Positions 18,101 to 26,540 of a DNA stretch of 64,000 nucleotides are shown piece after piece (the first letter of the stretch is position 1; each line of letters opens with the position of its first letter). The stretch is from Streptomyces chumphonensis. GTDB lineage: Bacteria; Actinomycetota; Actinomycetes; Streptomycetales; Streptomycetaceae. The notes beneath the pieces are model-generated. The model was given only the letters and a program-made list of their open reading frames with translations. It did no database searches and had not been told where the DNA came from. The stretch is from NCBI RefSeq assembly GCF_014779715.1, contig NZ_JACXYU010000002.1:186001-250000 (forward strand). Direction: 5' to 3'. The position numbers and the translations under genes are program-made.

Positions 18101-19627
18101 GTGCACACGGACGAGCCGGACGGGGCGGACGGATCGCAGGACGCGGCCTTCCACTGGTTGTTCGGGGACCAGTTGGGACCGCACTTCCTGCGGCCCGGTG
18201 CCACCGTCGTCATGATTGAGTCCCGGGCGGTGTTCCGGCGGCGCCGGTTCCACCGGGCCAAGGCCCATCTGCTGCTGTCCGCGATGCGCCACCGCGCGGC
18301 GGAGCTCGGCGACCGGGTGCGGTACGTCCGGGCCGACACCTACCGCGAGGGGCTGGACCGGGCGGTGGGCGACGCGCCGGTGACGGTGCACCACCCCACC
18401 TCGCACGCCGCGCTGCGGTTCGTGCGGTCGCTGCCGGGCGTGCGGGTGCTGCCGGCGCGGGGGTTCCTCGTCCCCTTCGAGGAGTTCGGCCGGTGGGCCG
18501 GTTCCACCGGTGCCGGACGGCTGCGCATGGAGGACTTCTACCGCACCGTCCGGCGCACGCACGAGCTGCTGATGGAAGGGGACCGGCCCGTCGGCGGGCG
18601 CTGGAACCTGGACGCCGACAACCGCGAGGGCCCGCCCAGGGACGTCGAGGTCCTTCCGGTGCCCGCGCCGTACCGGCCGCGTGAGGACGCCATCGACGCC
18701 GAAGTCCGCGAGGACCTGGACCGCTGGGAGCGGGAGGGGCTGGTCTCCTTCGTGGGCCGGGACGGGCCGCGCCTGTTCCCCGCCCACCGGGCCGAGGCGC
18801 GCCGCGCCCTGCGCACGTTCGTCGAGCGACGACTGCCCACGTTCGGGCGCTGGGAGGACGCCATGCTCGGCGAGGACTGGGCGATGAGCCACAGTCTGCT
18901 CTCCGCTCCCATGAACCTCGGGCTGCTGGATCCGGCCGAGTGCGTCGAGGCGGCCGAGGGGGCCTACCGGGCGGGCCGGGCCCCGCTCAACTCGGTCGAG
19001 GGCTACGTGCGGCAGGTCGCCGGGTGGCGCGAGTACATGTGGCACCTGTACTGGCACTTCGGCCCCGGCTACCGGCGGCACAACGCGCTCGGCCACCACG
19101 GCCGGCTGCCGGAGTGGTTCACCTCGCTGGACGCCGGGGCCGTCGAGGCGCGTTGCCTGTCGACGGCCCTGGCGCAGGTGCGGGACCGGGGCTGGGTGCA
19201 CCACATCCCCCGGCTGATGGTCCTCGGCAACCACGCGCTGCAGCGGGGCTGGGACCCCCGGGCGGTGACGGACTGGTTCCACCGGTGCTTCGTGGACGGC
19301 TACGACTGGGTCATGCTGCCCAATGTGATCGGGATGTCCCAGTACGCCGACGGCGGCCGCATCACCACGAAGCCGTACGCGTCGGGGGGCGCCTACATCA
19401 ACAGGATGAGCGACCTGTGCGGCCCGTGCGTCCACCGGCCCGGGGACCGCACCGGGGAGCGGGCGTGCCCCTACACCGCGGGGTACTGGGAGTTCGTGCA
19501 CCGGCACCGCGAGCGGCTGGCCGGCAACCACCGGACGGTGCGCGCCGTGCGGCAGATGGAACGGCTGCCGGACCTGGACGACGTGCTGCGCGCCGCGGGG
19601 GAACGCGGCCCGGACGACGCGCCCTGA
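18101..19627 (+). CDS. Iron-sulfur bacterial cryptochrome/photolyase (PhrB type)
   Basis: 508 residues; GTG at 18101 with GGAGGG upstream. N-terminal antenna domain begins FHWLFGDQLGPHF. The C-terminal FAD domain contains NSVEGYVRQVAGWREYMWHL style helices and ends with cysteines in DLCGPC and ERACPYT, the ligand pattern for the [4Fe-4S] cluster of FeS-BCP/(6-4) photolyases. Members repair UV (6-4) photoproducts using blue light or act as light sensors. Presence next to litR and crt genes fits a light-response gene neighbourhood. It appears monocistronic. Confidence 0.92.
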   Translation: MHTDEPDGADGSQDAAFHWLFGDQLGPHFLRPGATVVMIESRAVFRRRRFHRAKAHLLLSAMRHRAAELGDRVRYVRADTYREGLDRAVGDAPVTVHHPTSHAALRFVRSLPGVRVLPARGFLVPFEEFGRWAGSTGAGRLRMEDFYRTVRRTHELLMEGDRPVGGRWNLDADNREGPPRDVEVLPVPAPYRPREDAIDAEVREDLDRWEREGLVSFVGRDGPRLFPAHRAEARRALRTFVERRLPTFGRWEDAMLGEDWAMSHSLLSAPMNLGLLDPAECVEAAEGAYRAGRAPLNSVEGYVRQVAGWREYMWHLYWHFGPGYRRHNALGHHGRLPEWFTSLDAGAVEARCLSTALAQVRDRGWVHHIPRLMVLGNHALQRGWDPRAVTDWFHRCFVDGYDWVMLPNVIGMSQYADGGRITTKPYASGGAYINRMSDLCGPCVHRPGDRTGERACPYTAGYWEFVHRHRERLAGNHRTVRAVRQMERLPDLDDVLRAAGERGPDDAP

Positions 19628-19860
19628 GCGACCTGGCGGCGGATGTGGCCGGCGACCTCGCGCAGGTGGGCGCGGTCGTCCTCGCTGAGGTCGGACCGCT
19701 CGGTGCGCCTCAGCTTTACGATGTGCCGGTCAGGTTCCTCCGCCGGAAAACGGCACACCACACAGAGCGACGGGGGCGGCGGTCGCAGGGGGCACCGAAT
19801 GAACGATCATCATGATGGCCGGTTAACATGTGAGCACCGCCTAGCTCGAAAGATGGATCT

Positions 19861-21306
19861 GTGACTGTCACCGTGGACTCGTTCACCAACTGGAAGCACC
19901 GCGAAGAGATCGCGGAATCGATGATTCCGATCATCGGGAGGCTGCACCGGGAGCGGGACGTCACGATCCTGCTGCACAGCCGTTCCCTGGTGAACAAGTC
20001 CGTCGTGAGCATCCTCAAGACCCATCGCTTCGCCCGGCAGATCGCGGGTGAGGAGCTGTCGGTCACCCAGACGCTGCCCTTCCTCCAGACCCTGGCCACC
20101 CTCGACCTCGGTCCGTCCCAGATCGACATCGGCATGCTGGCCGCGCTGTACAAGAGCGACGACCGGGGGCTGTCGGTCGAGGAGTTCACCACCGAGGCCG
20201 TCGCGGGCGCCACGGGCGAGGGCAAGATCGAGCGTCCCGAACCGCGCGACGTCGTCCTCTACGGCTTCGGCCGCATCGGCCGCCTGCTCACCCGGTTGCT
20301 GATCGAGAAGGCGGGCTCCGGCAACGGCCTGCGCCTGCGCGCCATCGTCGTCCGCAAGGGCGCCGGACAGGACCTCGTCAAGCGCGCCTCGCTGCTGCGC
20401 CGCGACTCCATCCACGGCCAGTTCCAGGGCACGATCACCGTGGACGAGGCGAACAGCACCATCGTCGCCAACGGCAACGAGATCAGGGTGATCTACTCCG
20501 ACGACCCGACCTCGGTGGACTACACCGCCTACGGGATCAAGGACGCGATCCTCATCGACAACACCGGCCGGTGGCGCGACCGCGCGGGCCTCTCCCAGCA
20601 CCTGCGCCCCGGCATCGCCAAGGTGGTGCTCACCGCGCCGGGCAAGGGCGACGTCCCCAACATCGTGCACGGCGTCAACCACGACATGATCAAGCCGGAC
20701 GAGCAGATCCTGTCCTGCGCGTCCTGCACGACGAACGCGATCGTTCCGCCGCTGAAGGCGATGGCCGACGAGTACGGCGTGCTGCGCGGCCACGTGGAGA
20801 CCGTCCACTCGTTCACCAACGACCAGAACCTGCTGGACAACTACCACAACTCCGACCGCCGGGGCCGGTCCGCGCCGCTCAACATGGTCATCACCGAGAC
20901 CGGTGCGGCCTCCGCCGTGGCCAAGGCACTGCCCGACCTCGACGCGAAGATCACCGGCAGCTCCATCCGCGTGCCGGTGCCGGACGTCTCGATCGCGATC
21001 CTGAACCTCCAGCTCGCCCGGGAGACCTCCCGCGACGAGGTGCTCGACTACCTCCGCAACGTGTCCCTGACCTCGCCCCTCAAGCGCCAGATCGACTTCA
21101 TCAGCGCACCGGACGCGGTCTCCAGCGACTTCATCGGCTCGCGCAACGCCTCGATCGTCGACGCGGGGGCCACGAAGGTGGAGGGCGACAACGCCATCCT
21201 CTACCTGTGGTACGACAACGAGTTCGGCTACTCGTGCCAGGTCGTCCGCGTCGTCCAGCACGTCTCCGGCGTGGAGTACCCCACCTACCCGGCCCCGGCG
21301 ACCTGA
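19861..21306 (+). CDS. gap: Long-form glyceraldehyde-3-phosphate dehydrogenase
   Basis: 481 residues from GTG at 19861 with GAAAGATGG upstream. The first about 125 residues form a family-specific helical extension (FTNWKHREEIAESMIPIIG) not found in ordinary GAPDH. The Rossmann loop follows (GFGRIGRLLTRLL, about 137), then active-site SCASCTTNAI near residue 285 and C-terminal WYDNEFGYSCQVVRVVQH. It oxidises glyceraldehyde-3-phosphate to 1,3-bisphosphoglycerate, or runs in reverse. Streptomycetes keep several gap copies; this long type is likely a secondary isozyme. The 233-bp gap before it (19628-19860) has an AT-richer stretch with ATCATCATGAT near 19806 and GGTTAAC near 19823, a plausible promoter zone. 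Confidence 0.93.
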   Translation: MTVTVDSFTNWKHREEIAESMIPIIGRLHRERDVTILLHSRSLVNKSVVSILKTHRFARQIAGEELSVTQTLPFLQTLATLDLGPSQIDIGMLAALYKSDDRGLSVEEFTTEAVAGATGEGKIERPEPRDVVLYGFGRIGRLLTRLLIEKAGSGNGLRLRAIVVRKGAGQDLVKRASLLRRDSIHGQFQGTITVDEANSTIVANGNEIRVIYSDDPTSVDYTAYGIKDAILIDNTGRWRDRAGLSQHLRPGIAKVVLTAPGKGDVPNIVHGVNHDMIKPDEQILSCASCTTNAIVPPLKAMADEYGVLRGHVETVHSFTNDQNLLDNYHNSDRRGRSAPLNMVITETGAASAVAKALPDLDAKITGSSIRVPVPDVSIAILNLQLARETSRDEVLDYLRNVSLTSPLKRQIDFISAPDAVSSDFIGSRNASIVDAGATKVEGDNAILYLWYDNEFGYSCQVVRVVQHVSGVEYPTYPAPAT

Positions 21307-21318
21307 CCGCGCCCCCCC

Positions 21319-21364
21319 CCCCGGACCGCCGGCGTTCCGCGACGGAGCGCCGGCACGTCCGGGG
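21319..21364. terminator. Terminator between gap and the sugar operon
   Basis: Outer arms CCCCGGAC (21319-21326) and GTCCGGGG (21357-21364) enclose an inner stem GCCGGCGTTCCG / CGGAGCGCCGGC with one G-U pair and a three-base loop. It follows a run of eleven C (21312-21322) and separates two convergent units. Confidence 0.75.
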
Positions 21365-21377
21365 GCGCCCGGCGGCG

Positions 21378-22235
21378 TCAGGACACGGCCGGGACGCGGG
21401 CCGGGTCGGCGAGTACGGCCAGCAGCCGGGCCACCTCGGCCGCGACGGCGTCCCGGGCCGGGCCGAGGTACCGGCGCGGGTCGGCGACGGCGGGGTGCTC
21501 CTGGAGGTGCGCGCGCACGGCCCGGGTGAACGTCTTGTTGAGGTGGGTGGAGATGTTCACCTTGCGCATCCCGGTCGCGACGGCCTTCCTGAGGTCGTCG
21601 TCCGGCACGCCCGAGGAGCCGTGCAGGACCAGCGGCACGGGAACGGCCTCACCGAGGCGGGCGATGAGGGCGAAGTCGAGTACGGCGTCGCGGGTGAGCA
21701 TCGCGTGCGAGCTGCCCACGGCGACGGCCAGGGCGTCCACACCGGTCGCGTGGACGAACGCCTCCGCCTCGCCGGGGTCGGTCCGCACGCCCGGAGCGTG
21801 CGCGCCGTCCTTGCCGCCGATCTCGCCGAGCTCCGCCTCCACCCACACGTCCCGGCCGTGGCAGTGCGCCGTGATCTCGCGGGTCGCCGCCACGTTGGCG
21901 GCGTAGGGCAGCTTCGCCGCGTCGAACATCACGGACGTGAAGCCCAGCTCGACGGCCGCCCGTACGAGTTCGGGCGACTCGGCGTGGTCGAGGTGGACGG
22001 CGGCCGGCACGTCGCAGGCGGCGGCGATGGCCAGCGTCGCACCGCCCAGCGGTTCCAGCGCCCCGTGGTAGCGGACGGTGTTCTCGCTCAGTTGCAGGAC
22101 CACCGGGCGGCCCGCCGCCTCGGCGCCCGCGACGATGGCTTCGGCGTGCTCGATCTGCACGACGTTGAACGCCCCGACGCCCGCCCCCTCCTCGGCGGCG
22201 GAACGGACGAGGTCACCGGTGGGTGTCAGGGGCAT
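21378..22235 (-). CDS. Class II ketose-bisphosphate aldolase (tagatose/fructose type)
   Basis: 285 residues; ATG at 22235 overlaps the end of the upstream kinase gene by 23 bases. Zn-dependent class II barrel: AFNVVQIEHAEAI at the N-terminus, zinc ligand region HLDHAE, GEIGGKDG loop, and phosphate/zinc segment VLHGSSGVPD, with KVNISTHLNKTF near the end. It splits fructose- or tagatose-1,6-bisphosphate into two triose phosphates. The operon (isomerase, ROK kinase, PfkB kinase, aldolase) matches a GalNAc/tagatose-6-phosphate type route, so a GatY/KbaY-like role is favoured; fructose-bisphosphate cannot be excluded. Last gene of the operon. Confidence 0.9.
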   Translation of the reverse strand: MPLTPTGDLVRSAAEEGAGVGAFNVVQIEHAEAIVAGAEAAGRPVVLQLSENTVRYHGALEPLGGATLAIAAACDVPAAVHLDHAESPELVRAAVELGFTSVMFDAAKLPYAANVAATREITAHCHGRDVWVEAELGEIGGKDGAHAPGVRTDPGEAEAFVHATGVDALAVAVGSSHAMLTRDAVLDFALIARLGEAVPVPLVLHGSSGVPDDDLRKAVATGMRKVNISTHLNKTFTRAVRAHLQEHPAVADPRRYLGPARDAVAAEVARLLAVLADPARVPAVS

Positions 22236-23154
22236 GGAGGTCCTCCAGGCGTACGGCCGTCCGCAGACGGCGGTAGGTGGTGGTGTCGACGTCCCCGGCC
22301 ACGGGGCACACGACGGCGGCGGCGGACAGGGCGACGGCGTCCCGCAGCACGTCCGGCCACGGCCGCCCGTCCGCGAGACCGGCGGCCAGGGCCGCGACGC
22401 AGGCGTCACCGGCGCCCGTCGGATTGCCGCCGAGGTGCTCGGGCGGGACGGCGCGCCAGGCGCCGTCCGGGGTGTGGGCGCGCAGACCGGCGGGCCCGAG
22501 GGAGGCCACGACGGACCGCGCGCCCGCCGCGCGCAGCGTGTCCACCGCGGCGGCCGTGTCGGTGGCGGGAGTGCCGGTGGCGGCGGCGAGTTCGGCGGCG
22601 TTGGGCTTGACCACGTCGGGCCGGGCGGGCAGCGCCGCCCGCAGGGCGGTCCCGCCGGTGTCCAGCACGGTGGGGACACCGGCCGCACGGGCCGTACTCA
22701 GCAGCCGTCCGTAGACGTCCGCCGGAAGCCCCGGCGGGACGCTGCCGGACAGCACCACGACCTCGGCGTGCCCGGCCAGGCGCGTGAAGTGGGCGCGGAA
22801 GGCCGCCCACTCCCGCGGTGCGACCGGCGGGCCCGGCTGGTTGAAGACGGTGGCGTCGCCGTCCTCCCGCGACACCACGGTGAGGGTGCGCCGGGACTCC
22901 CCCGCCACGGTGAGGAGTTCGTCCCGCAGCCCGGCCGTGGCCAGATCCGCGCGGAGGAGGTCGCCGGTCGGTCCGCCGACCAGTCCGGTGACGACCGTCT
23001 CCCGTCCCAGGGCCGCCAGGACGCGGGAGACGTTCACGCCCTTCCCCCCGGCCCTGCGGTGGGTGGTGTCCACCCGGTGCGAGGTGTGGGGGCGGAGCCG
23101 GTCGACGAGGTAGGTGACGTCGAGTGCCGCGTTGAGCGTGACCGTGAGGATCAC
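22213..23154 (-). CDS. PfkB-family sugar-phosphate kinase
   Basis: 313 residues; GTG at 23154 overlaps the ROK stop (GTGA). Starts ILTVTLNAALDVTY, followed by the RAGGKGVNVSRVLAALG signature 1 and the C-terminal NPTGAGDACVAALAAGLADG signature 2 with catalytic aspartate, as in 1-phosphofructokinase, LacC and tagatose-6-phosphate kinase. In this operon it most likely phosphorylates tagatose-6-phosphate or fructose-phosphate to the bisphosphate consumed by the adjoining aldolase. Substrate assignment is from context. Confidence 0.9.
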   Translation of the reverse strand: MILTVTLNAALDVTYLVDRLRPHTSHRVDTTHRRAGGKGVNVSRVLAALGRETVVTGLVGGPTGDLLRADLATAGLRDELLTVAGESRRTLTVVSREDGDATVFNQPGPPVAPREWAAFRAHFTRLAGHAEVVVLSGSVPPGLPADVYGRLLSTARAAGVPTVLDTGGTALRAALPARPDVVKPNAAELAAATGTPATDTAAAVDTLRAAGARSVVASLGPAGLRAHTPDGAWRAVPPEHLGGNPTGAGDACVAALAAGLADGRPWPDVLRDAVALSAAAVVCPVAGDVDTTTYRRLRTAVRLEDLHAPDTHR

Positions 23155-24149
23155 CGCGACGCCACCCCCACCGGCCCGCGGCCGAGCGGGACGGGCGCGA
23201 GGGGCACGCCGTCGGCGGCCCGCCACGCGGCGATGCCCGCACCGACGCGTCCGGCGGCCTCGCCCAGCTCGGCGCGGACGACCCGCGGCACGCGCTGGAA
23301 GGTGAGCCGGCGCGCGAGCCCCTCCCGTACGGGGGCCAGCAGGAGTTCTCCGGACTCGGCGAGTCCGCCGCCGAGGACGACCAGTTCGGTGCCGAGCAGC
23401 GTGGTCGCGGCGGCCAGTGCCGTGGCGAGCCCGTCCGCCGCGCGCTCCCACACGGCGCGGGCGACCGGGTCGCCGCCGGCCACCCGTGCCGCCACCTCGG
23501 CCGCCCCCGCCGGGGCCCGCCCGGCGCGGGCGGCGTACGCGGCCTCGACGGCGGCGGCCGAGGCGACCGTCTCCAGGCATCCGCGGCCCCCGCAGGCGCA
23601 CGGGTCGCCGTCCGGAGCGACGACGAGATGGCCCAGCTCCCCGGCGAGACCCGCACCCGTCAGGGGGCGGCCGTCGCAGATCACGGCGGCCGCGACGCCC
23701 GTGCCCACCGCGACGCACAGGACCTCCCGTGCGCCCCGGGCCGCGCCGACGAGGGCCTCGGCCGTCCCGGCGGCCCGGACGTCGTGGCCGAGGATGACGG
23801 GCAGCCCGGTCCGCCGCGTCAGCACCGCGGCCAGCGGCACGTCGCGCCAGCCGAGGTTGACGGCGCGCAGGGCACGGCCGGCCGGTTCGTCCACGATCCC
23901 CGGCACGACCACCCCGGCGTGGCGGACCGTCCGCGCGGCGGAGCGCGCCAGGACGTCCAGTTCGCGGAGGGTGGCGGCGACCGCGTCGACGACGGCGTCG
24001 GGGCCCTGCCGCCGGGGGGTGGACCTGCGCACGGTGGCCAGCGGCACCAGTGCCCGGTCCAGCAGGACGCCCTTCATGCCGGTGCCGCCGACGTCGAGGG
24101 CGATGACGCAGTCGCCGGGCAGGGCCCGGGCGCTCGGCGGCTCAGCCAC
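23151..24149 (-). CDS. ROK-family sugar kinase
   Basis: 332 residues; GTG at 24149 overlaps the upstream isomerase gene by eight bases. ATP-binding DVGGTGMKGVLLD near residue 19, LAGELGHL metal/sugar loop and the zinc motif CACGGRGCLE are intact, with a C-terminal VVLGGGLAESGELL. No N-terminal helix-turn-helix is present, so it is a kinase rather than a ROK repressor. Likely substrates are N-acetylglucosamine, N-acetylgalactosamine or glucose; the neighbouring SIS protein favours an amino sugar. Confidence 0.9.
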   Translation of the reverse strand: MAEPPSARALPGDCVIALDVGGTGMKGVLLDRALVPLATVRRSTPRRQGPDAVVDAVAATLRELDVLARSAARTVRHAGVVVPGIVDEPAGRALRAVNLGWRDVPLAAVLTRRTGLPVILGHDVRAAGTAEALVGAARGAREVLCVAVGTGVAAAVICDGRPLTGAGLAGELGHLVVAPDGDPCACGGRGCLETVASAAAVEAAYAARAGRAPAGAAEVAARVAGGDPVARAVWERAADGLATALAAATTLLGTELVVLGGGLAESGELLLAPVREGLARRLTFQRVPRVVRAELGEAAGRVGAGIAAWRAADGVPLAPVPLGRGPVGVASR

Positions 24150-25101
24150 GGCCGGGCCCGAGCACGACCGAGCGCGTCAGGTTGCGGGGGCGGTCGGGGT
24201 CCTGGCCCCGGGCGACCGCGCAGGCGACGGCGAGACGCTGCGCGCGGACGAGGTCGGCGAGGGGGTCGAGGTCCTCCGGGCCGTCGCCGGAGGCCGCCAC
24301 CAGGGTGCCCCCGACACCTCGGACGTCGTCGGCGAGGCCGCCGGGCAGGGGGCCGAACGTCCACACGGCGCGGCCGGGGGCGGTGATGCTCACGGGGCCG
24401 TGCCGGTACTCCATCGCCGGGTACGCCTCGGTCCACTCCCCCGCGGCCTCGCGCATCTTGAGCGCGGCCTCCAGGGCGAGCCCGTAGGTCCAGCCCGTCC
24501 CCAGGAAGGTGACCTGCTCCAGGCCGGTGCCGCCGGCCGGGAGGCCGTCGAGCGGGTCGGCGAGCGCCCGCTCGGCGTCCCGCGCCGCGCGGTCGAGCGG
24601 GCGCACCCCGGCGGGCAGGGCGTCCTCGACCTCCAGGTGGGCACGGAGCAGGGCGAGGGCGGAGGTGGCGAACCGGGTCTGCACGACCGACTCCTCGTCG
24701 GCGAAGTCCAGCACGGCGACGGCGTCGGCGGCCCGCCGCACCGGCGTCGCCGGATCGGCGGTGACGGCGCCGGTCGGCGTGCCGCCCCGCAGACGGGCGA
24801 GGAGGTCCAGCACCTCGGTGGTGGTGCCGGAGCGGGTGAGGGCGAGGACGCGGTCGTACTTCCGACCGTGGGGGAACTCGGAGGCGGCGAAGGCGTCCGT
24901 CTCCCCGTGCCCGCCCTGTTCGCGCAGCGCGGCGTAGGACTGGGCCATGAACCAGGAGGTGCCGCAGCCGACGACCGCCACCCGCTCGCCCCTGCGGGGC
25001 AGCACGTCGGCGCACCGGGGTGCGAGGGCTGCGGCCCGGCGCCAGGTGCCGGGCTGGGAGGCGATCTCTTCTGCCGTGCGGGAGGAGGCTGCGATGGTCA
25101 T
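24142..25101 (-). CDS. SIS-domain amino-sugar isomerase/deaminase (AgaS-like)
   Basis: 319 residues; ATG at 25101 with AAGGAG ten bases upstream. Two SIS domains: first with VAVVGCGTSWFMAQS and TRSGTTTEVLDLLARLRG, second with TFLGTGWTYGLALEAALKMREA and the YRHGPVS loop. Resembles AgaS and the isomerase half of GlmS without the glutaminase domain. Expected to convert an amino-sugar phosphate to a ketose phosphate with ammonia release. First gene of the four-gene overlapping operon; its promoter region holds the palindrome at 25183-25208. Confidence 0.88.
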   Translation of the reverse strand: MTIAASSRTAEEIASQPGTWRRAAALAPRCADVLPRRGERVAVVGCGTSWFMAQSYAALREQGGHGETDAFAASEFPHGRKYDRVLALTRSGTTTEVLDLLARLRGGTPTGAVTADPATPVRRAADAVAVLDFADEESVVQTRFATSALALLRAHLEVEDALPAGVRPLDRAARDAERALADPLDGLPAGGTGLEQVTFLGTGWTYGLALEAALKMREAAGEWTEAYPAMEYRHGPVSITAPGRAVWTFGPLPGGLADDVRGVGGTLVAASGDGPEDLDPLADLVRAQRLAVACAVARGQDPDRPRNLTRSVVLGPGRG

Positions 25102-25182
25102 ACGGGGAGACTCCTTGGGAGGCCGGTTCGTTCCGCTGTCGTGTCTGCGGGAGCAGCCCGACGCACGTTCATCGATTGTTTC

Positions 25183-25208
25183 TGCTCGAAGCTAGCTTGT
25201 TTCGAGCA
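25183..25208. promoter_or_regulatory. Inverted-repeat operator upstream of the sugar operon
   Basis: Perfect 8-bp arms TGCTCGAA (25183-25190) and TTCGAGCA (25201-25208) with a ten-base spacer, 82 bases upstream of the isomerase start. On the minus strand the element GAAACAA also occurs twice about 20 bases apart. The site is unlike the dre consensus, so a DeoR- or other GntR/LacI-type repressor encoded elsewhere is more likely. Confidence 0.6.
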
Positions 25209-25273
25209 TAACCGAGCACGCCAGTGGAAGGAACCGGTCTGCGCCCCGTCGACGCGCAGGCGTGGTGCGGGCC

Positions 25274-25290
25274 CCCGGACGGCGTCCGGG
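25274..25290 (-). terminator. Terminator of the conservon operon
   Basis: Perfect short hairpin CCCGGAC-GGC-GTCCGGG, 57 bases beyond the P450 stop at 25347 and upstream of the sugar-operon promoter. Confidence 0.6.
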
Positions 25291-25346
25291 CATGCCGAGG
25301 CCGCCGCGCGGCACGACACGGCCCCGCGTCGAACGCCCCGGGACGG

Positions 25347-26540
25347 TCAGACGGCGAGCGGCGTGAAGCGGACCGGAAGGTGGGTCAGGGCCCGGTGGAA
25401 GGGGCCCGGGCGCCAGATCAGCTCGTCGCCGGGCACCGCCAGCTCCATGTCGCACAGCTGGCCGGTGAGCTGCTCGACGGCCGTCATGGCGATGAGCAGG
25501 GCCGGCTGCCGCGCGGGGCAGCGGTGCGGACCCGCGCCCCAGGCCAGGTGGGCACTCTGGCCCGACCGGACGTCGCGCTCGCCGGCGCCGGGAGCGGCCT
25601 CGGCGTTGGCCGCCGCGTACGAGACCAGCACGGGCTCGTCGGCCCGCAGCAGGTGGCCGTGGAACTCCAGGTCGTGGCGGGGGTAGTGGGCCGAGAAGGA
25701 ACTGAGCGGGGGATCGCTCCACAGGACGTCGTCGATCGCCTCGCGCGCCGTCGTCGCGCCGCCCAGAACGGAACCGGCGGCCTGCGGGCTGCTCAGCAGG
25801 TGGAACAGGGCGTTGCCGATGAGGTTCGTGGTCGGTTCGTGCCCCGCGCTCATGGTGAGCGTGATCTGGCGGACCGTCTCGTCGTTGTCCAGGTCGGCGC
25901 GGTGCCGCAGGAAGTACGAGGTCAGATCCCTGCGCGGGGCGGCACGGCGGTCGGCCACCAGGTCGGTGACGACGGCGACGAGGTCGGCGTAGGCCGCGGC
26001 GGCCTGTTCCCGTGACTCCAGCATCCCCGCCATGCCGGCCACCAGGCGTTCGCTGTCCTCGGGCGGCACACCGAACCACGTGTTGAACACGTGCAGTGGC
26101 AGCTGCCGGGCGTAGCCGTGGATGAGGTCGGCGGTCCCGGTGGCGGCGAAGCGTGCGACGAGCTGCCGGGCCACCTCGGTGACCTGGGACTGCAACACGT
26201 GCGGCTGGATGAACGCCAGGGTGTCGTTGATGGCACGGCGGTAGCGCGTGTGGACCTCGCCGTCGCTGAACAGGGCGGTCGGGCGGTAGCCGAGCATGGG
26301 CAGGATGGGCGAGTCCGCAGGCAGCGTCGACTGCCAGCGGCGCGGGTCACGGGTGAAGCGGTGCTCGTCGCGCAGCAGGTCCAGTGCCGTCTGGTAGTCC
26401 ACCACGAGGGTCGCCTCGACCCCGGGGCTCAGCGCGACGCGCGCGAGGGGCCCTTGGGCCCGCAGCCGCGCGTAGTGGCCGTGCGGGTCGGCGGCGAAGG
26501 CGGGCCCGTAGAGGGCGAGCGGTGCGGTCTCCGTGGTCAC
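25347..26540 (-). CDS. cvnE: Conservon cytochrome P450 (CvnE, CYP157-like, no ExxR)
   Basis: 397 residues; GTG at 26540 overlaps the GTPase stop (GTGA). The I-helix has AGHEPTTN and the heme-cysteine loop reads WGAGPHRCPA. The K-helix ExxR motif, nearly universal in P450s, is replaced: EAIDDVLWSDPP aligns D-x-x-W where E-x-x-R is expected. CYP157 enzymes from streptomycete conservons are known to lose this motif with an arginine-to-tryptophan change. As the fifth gene of cvnABCD-E, it may be a redox or ligand-sensing partner of the GTPase complex rather than a normal monooxygenase. Last gene before the hairpin at 25274. Confidence 0.9.
   Translation of the reverse strand: MTTETAPLALYGPAFAADPHGHYARLRAQGPLARVALSPGVEATLVVDYQTALDLLRDEHRFTRDPRRWQSTLPADSPILPMLGYRPTALFSDGEVHTRYRRAINDTLAFIQPHVLQSQVTEVARQLVARFAATGTADLIHGYARQLPLHVFNTWFGVPPEDSERLVAGMAGMLESREQAAAAYADLVAVVTDLVADRRAAPRRDLTSYFLRHRADLDNDETVRQITLTMSAGHEPTTNLIGNALFHLLSSPQAAGSVLGGATTAREAIDDVLWSDPPLSSFSAHYPRHDLEFHGHLLRADEPVLVSYAAANAEAAPGAGERDVRSGQSAHLAWGAGPHRCPARQPALLIAMTAVEQLTGQLCDMELAVPGDELIWRPGPFHRALTHLPVRFTPLAV

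Noticed and set aside
19471-19761. Minus-strand frame beginning in the gap before the GAPDH gene
   Set aside because: Most of it overlaps the photolyase 3' end and turns to serine/arginine noise; no ribosome site.
25183-25208. DasR site upstream of the sugar operon
   Set aside because: Sequence TGCTCGAA/TTCGAGCA does not match the TGGTC/GACCA dre arms.
22078-25686. 1202-codon plus-strand frame opposite the sugar operon
   Set aside because: Low-complexity translation and fully explained by four well-supported genes on the other strand.
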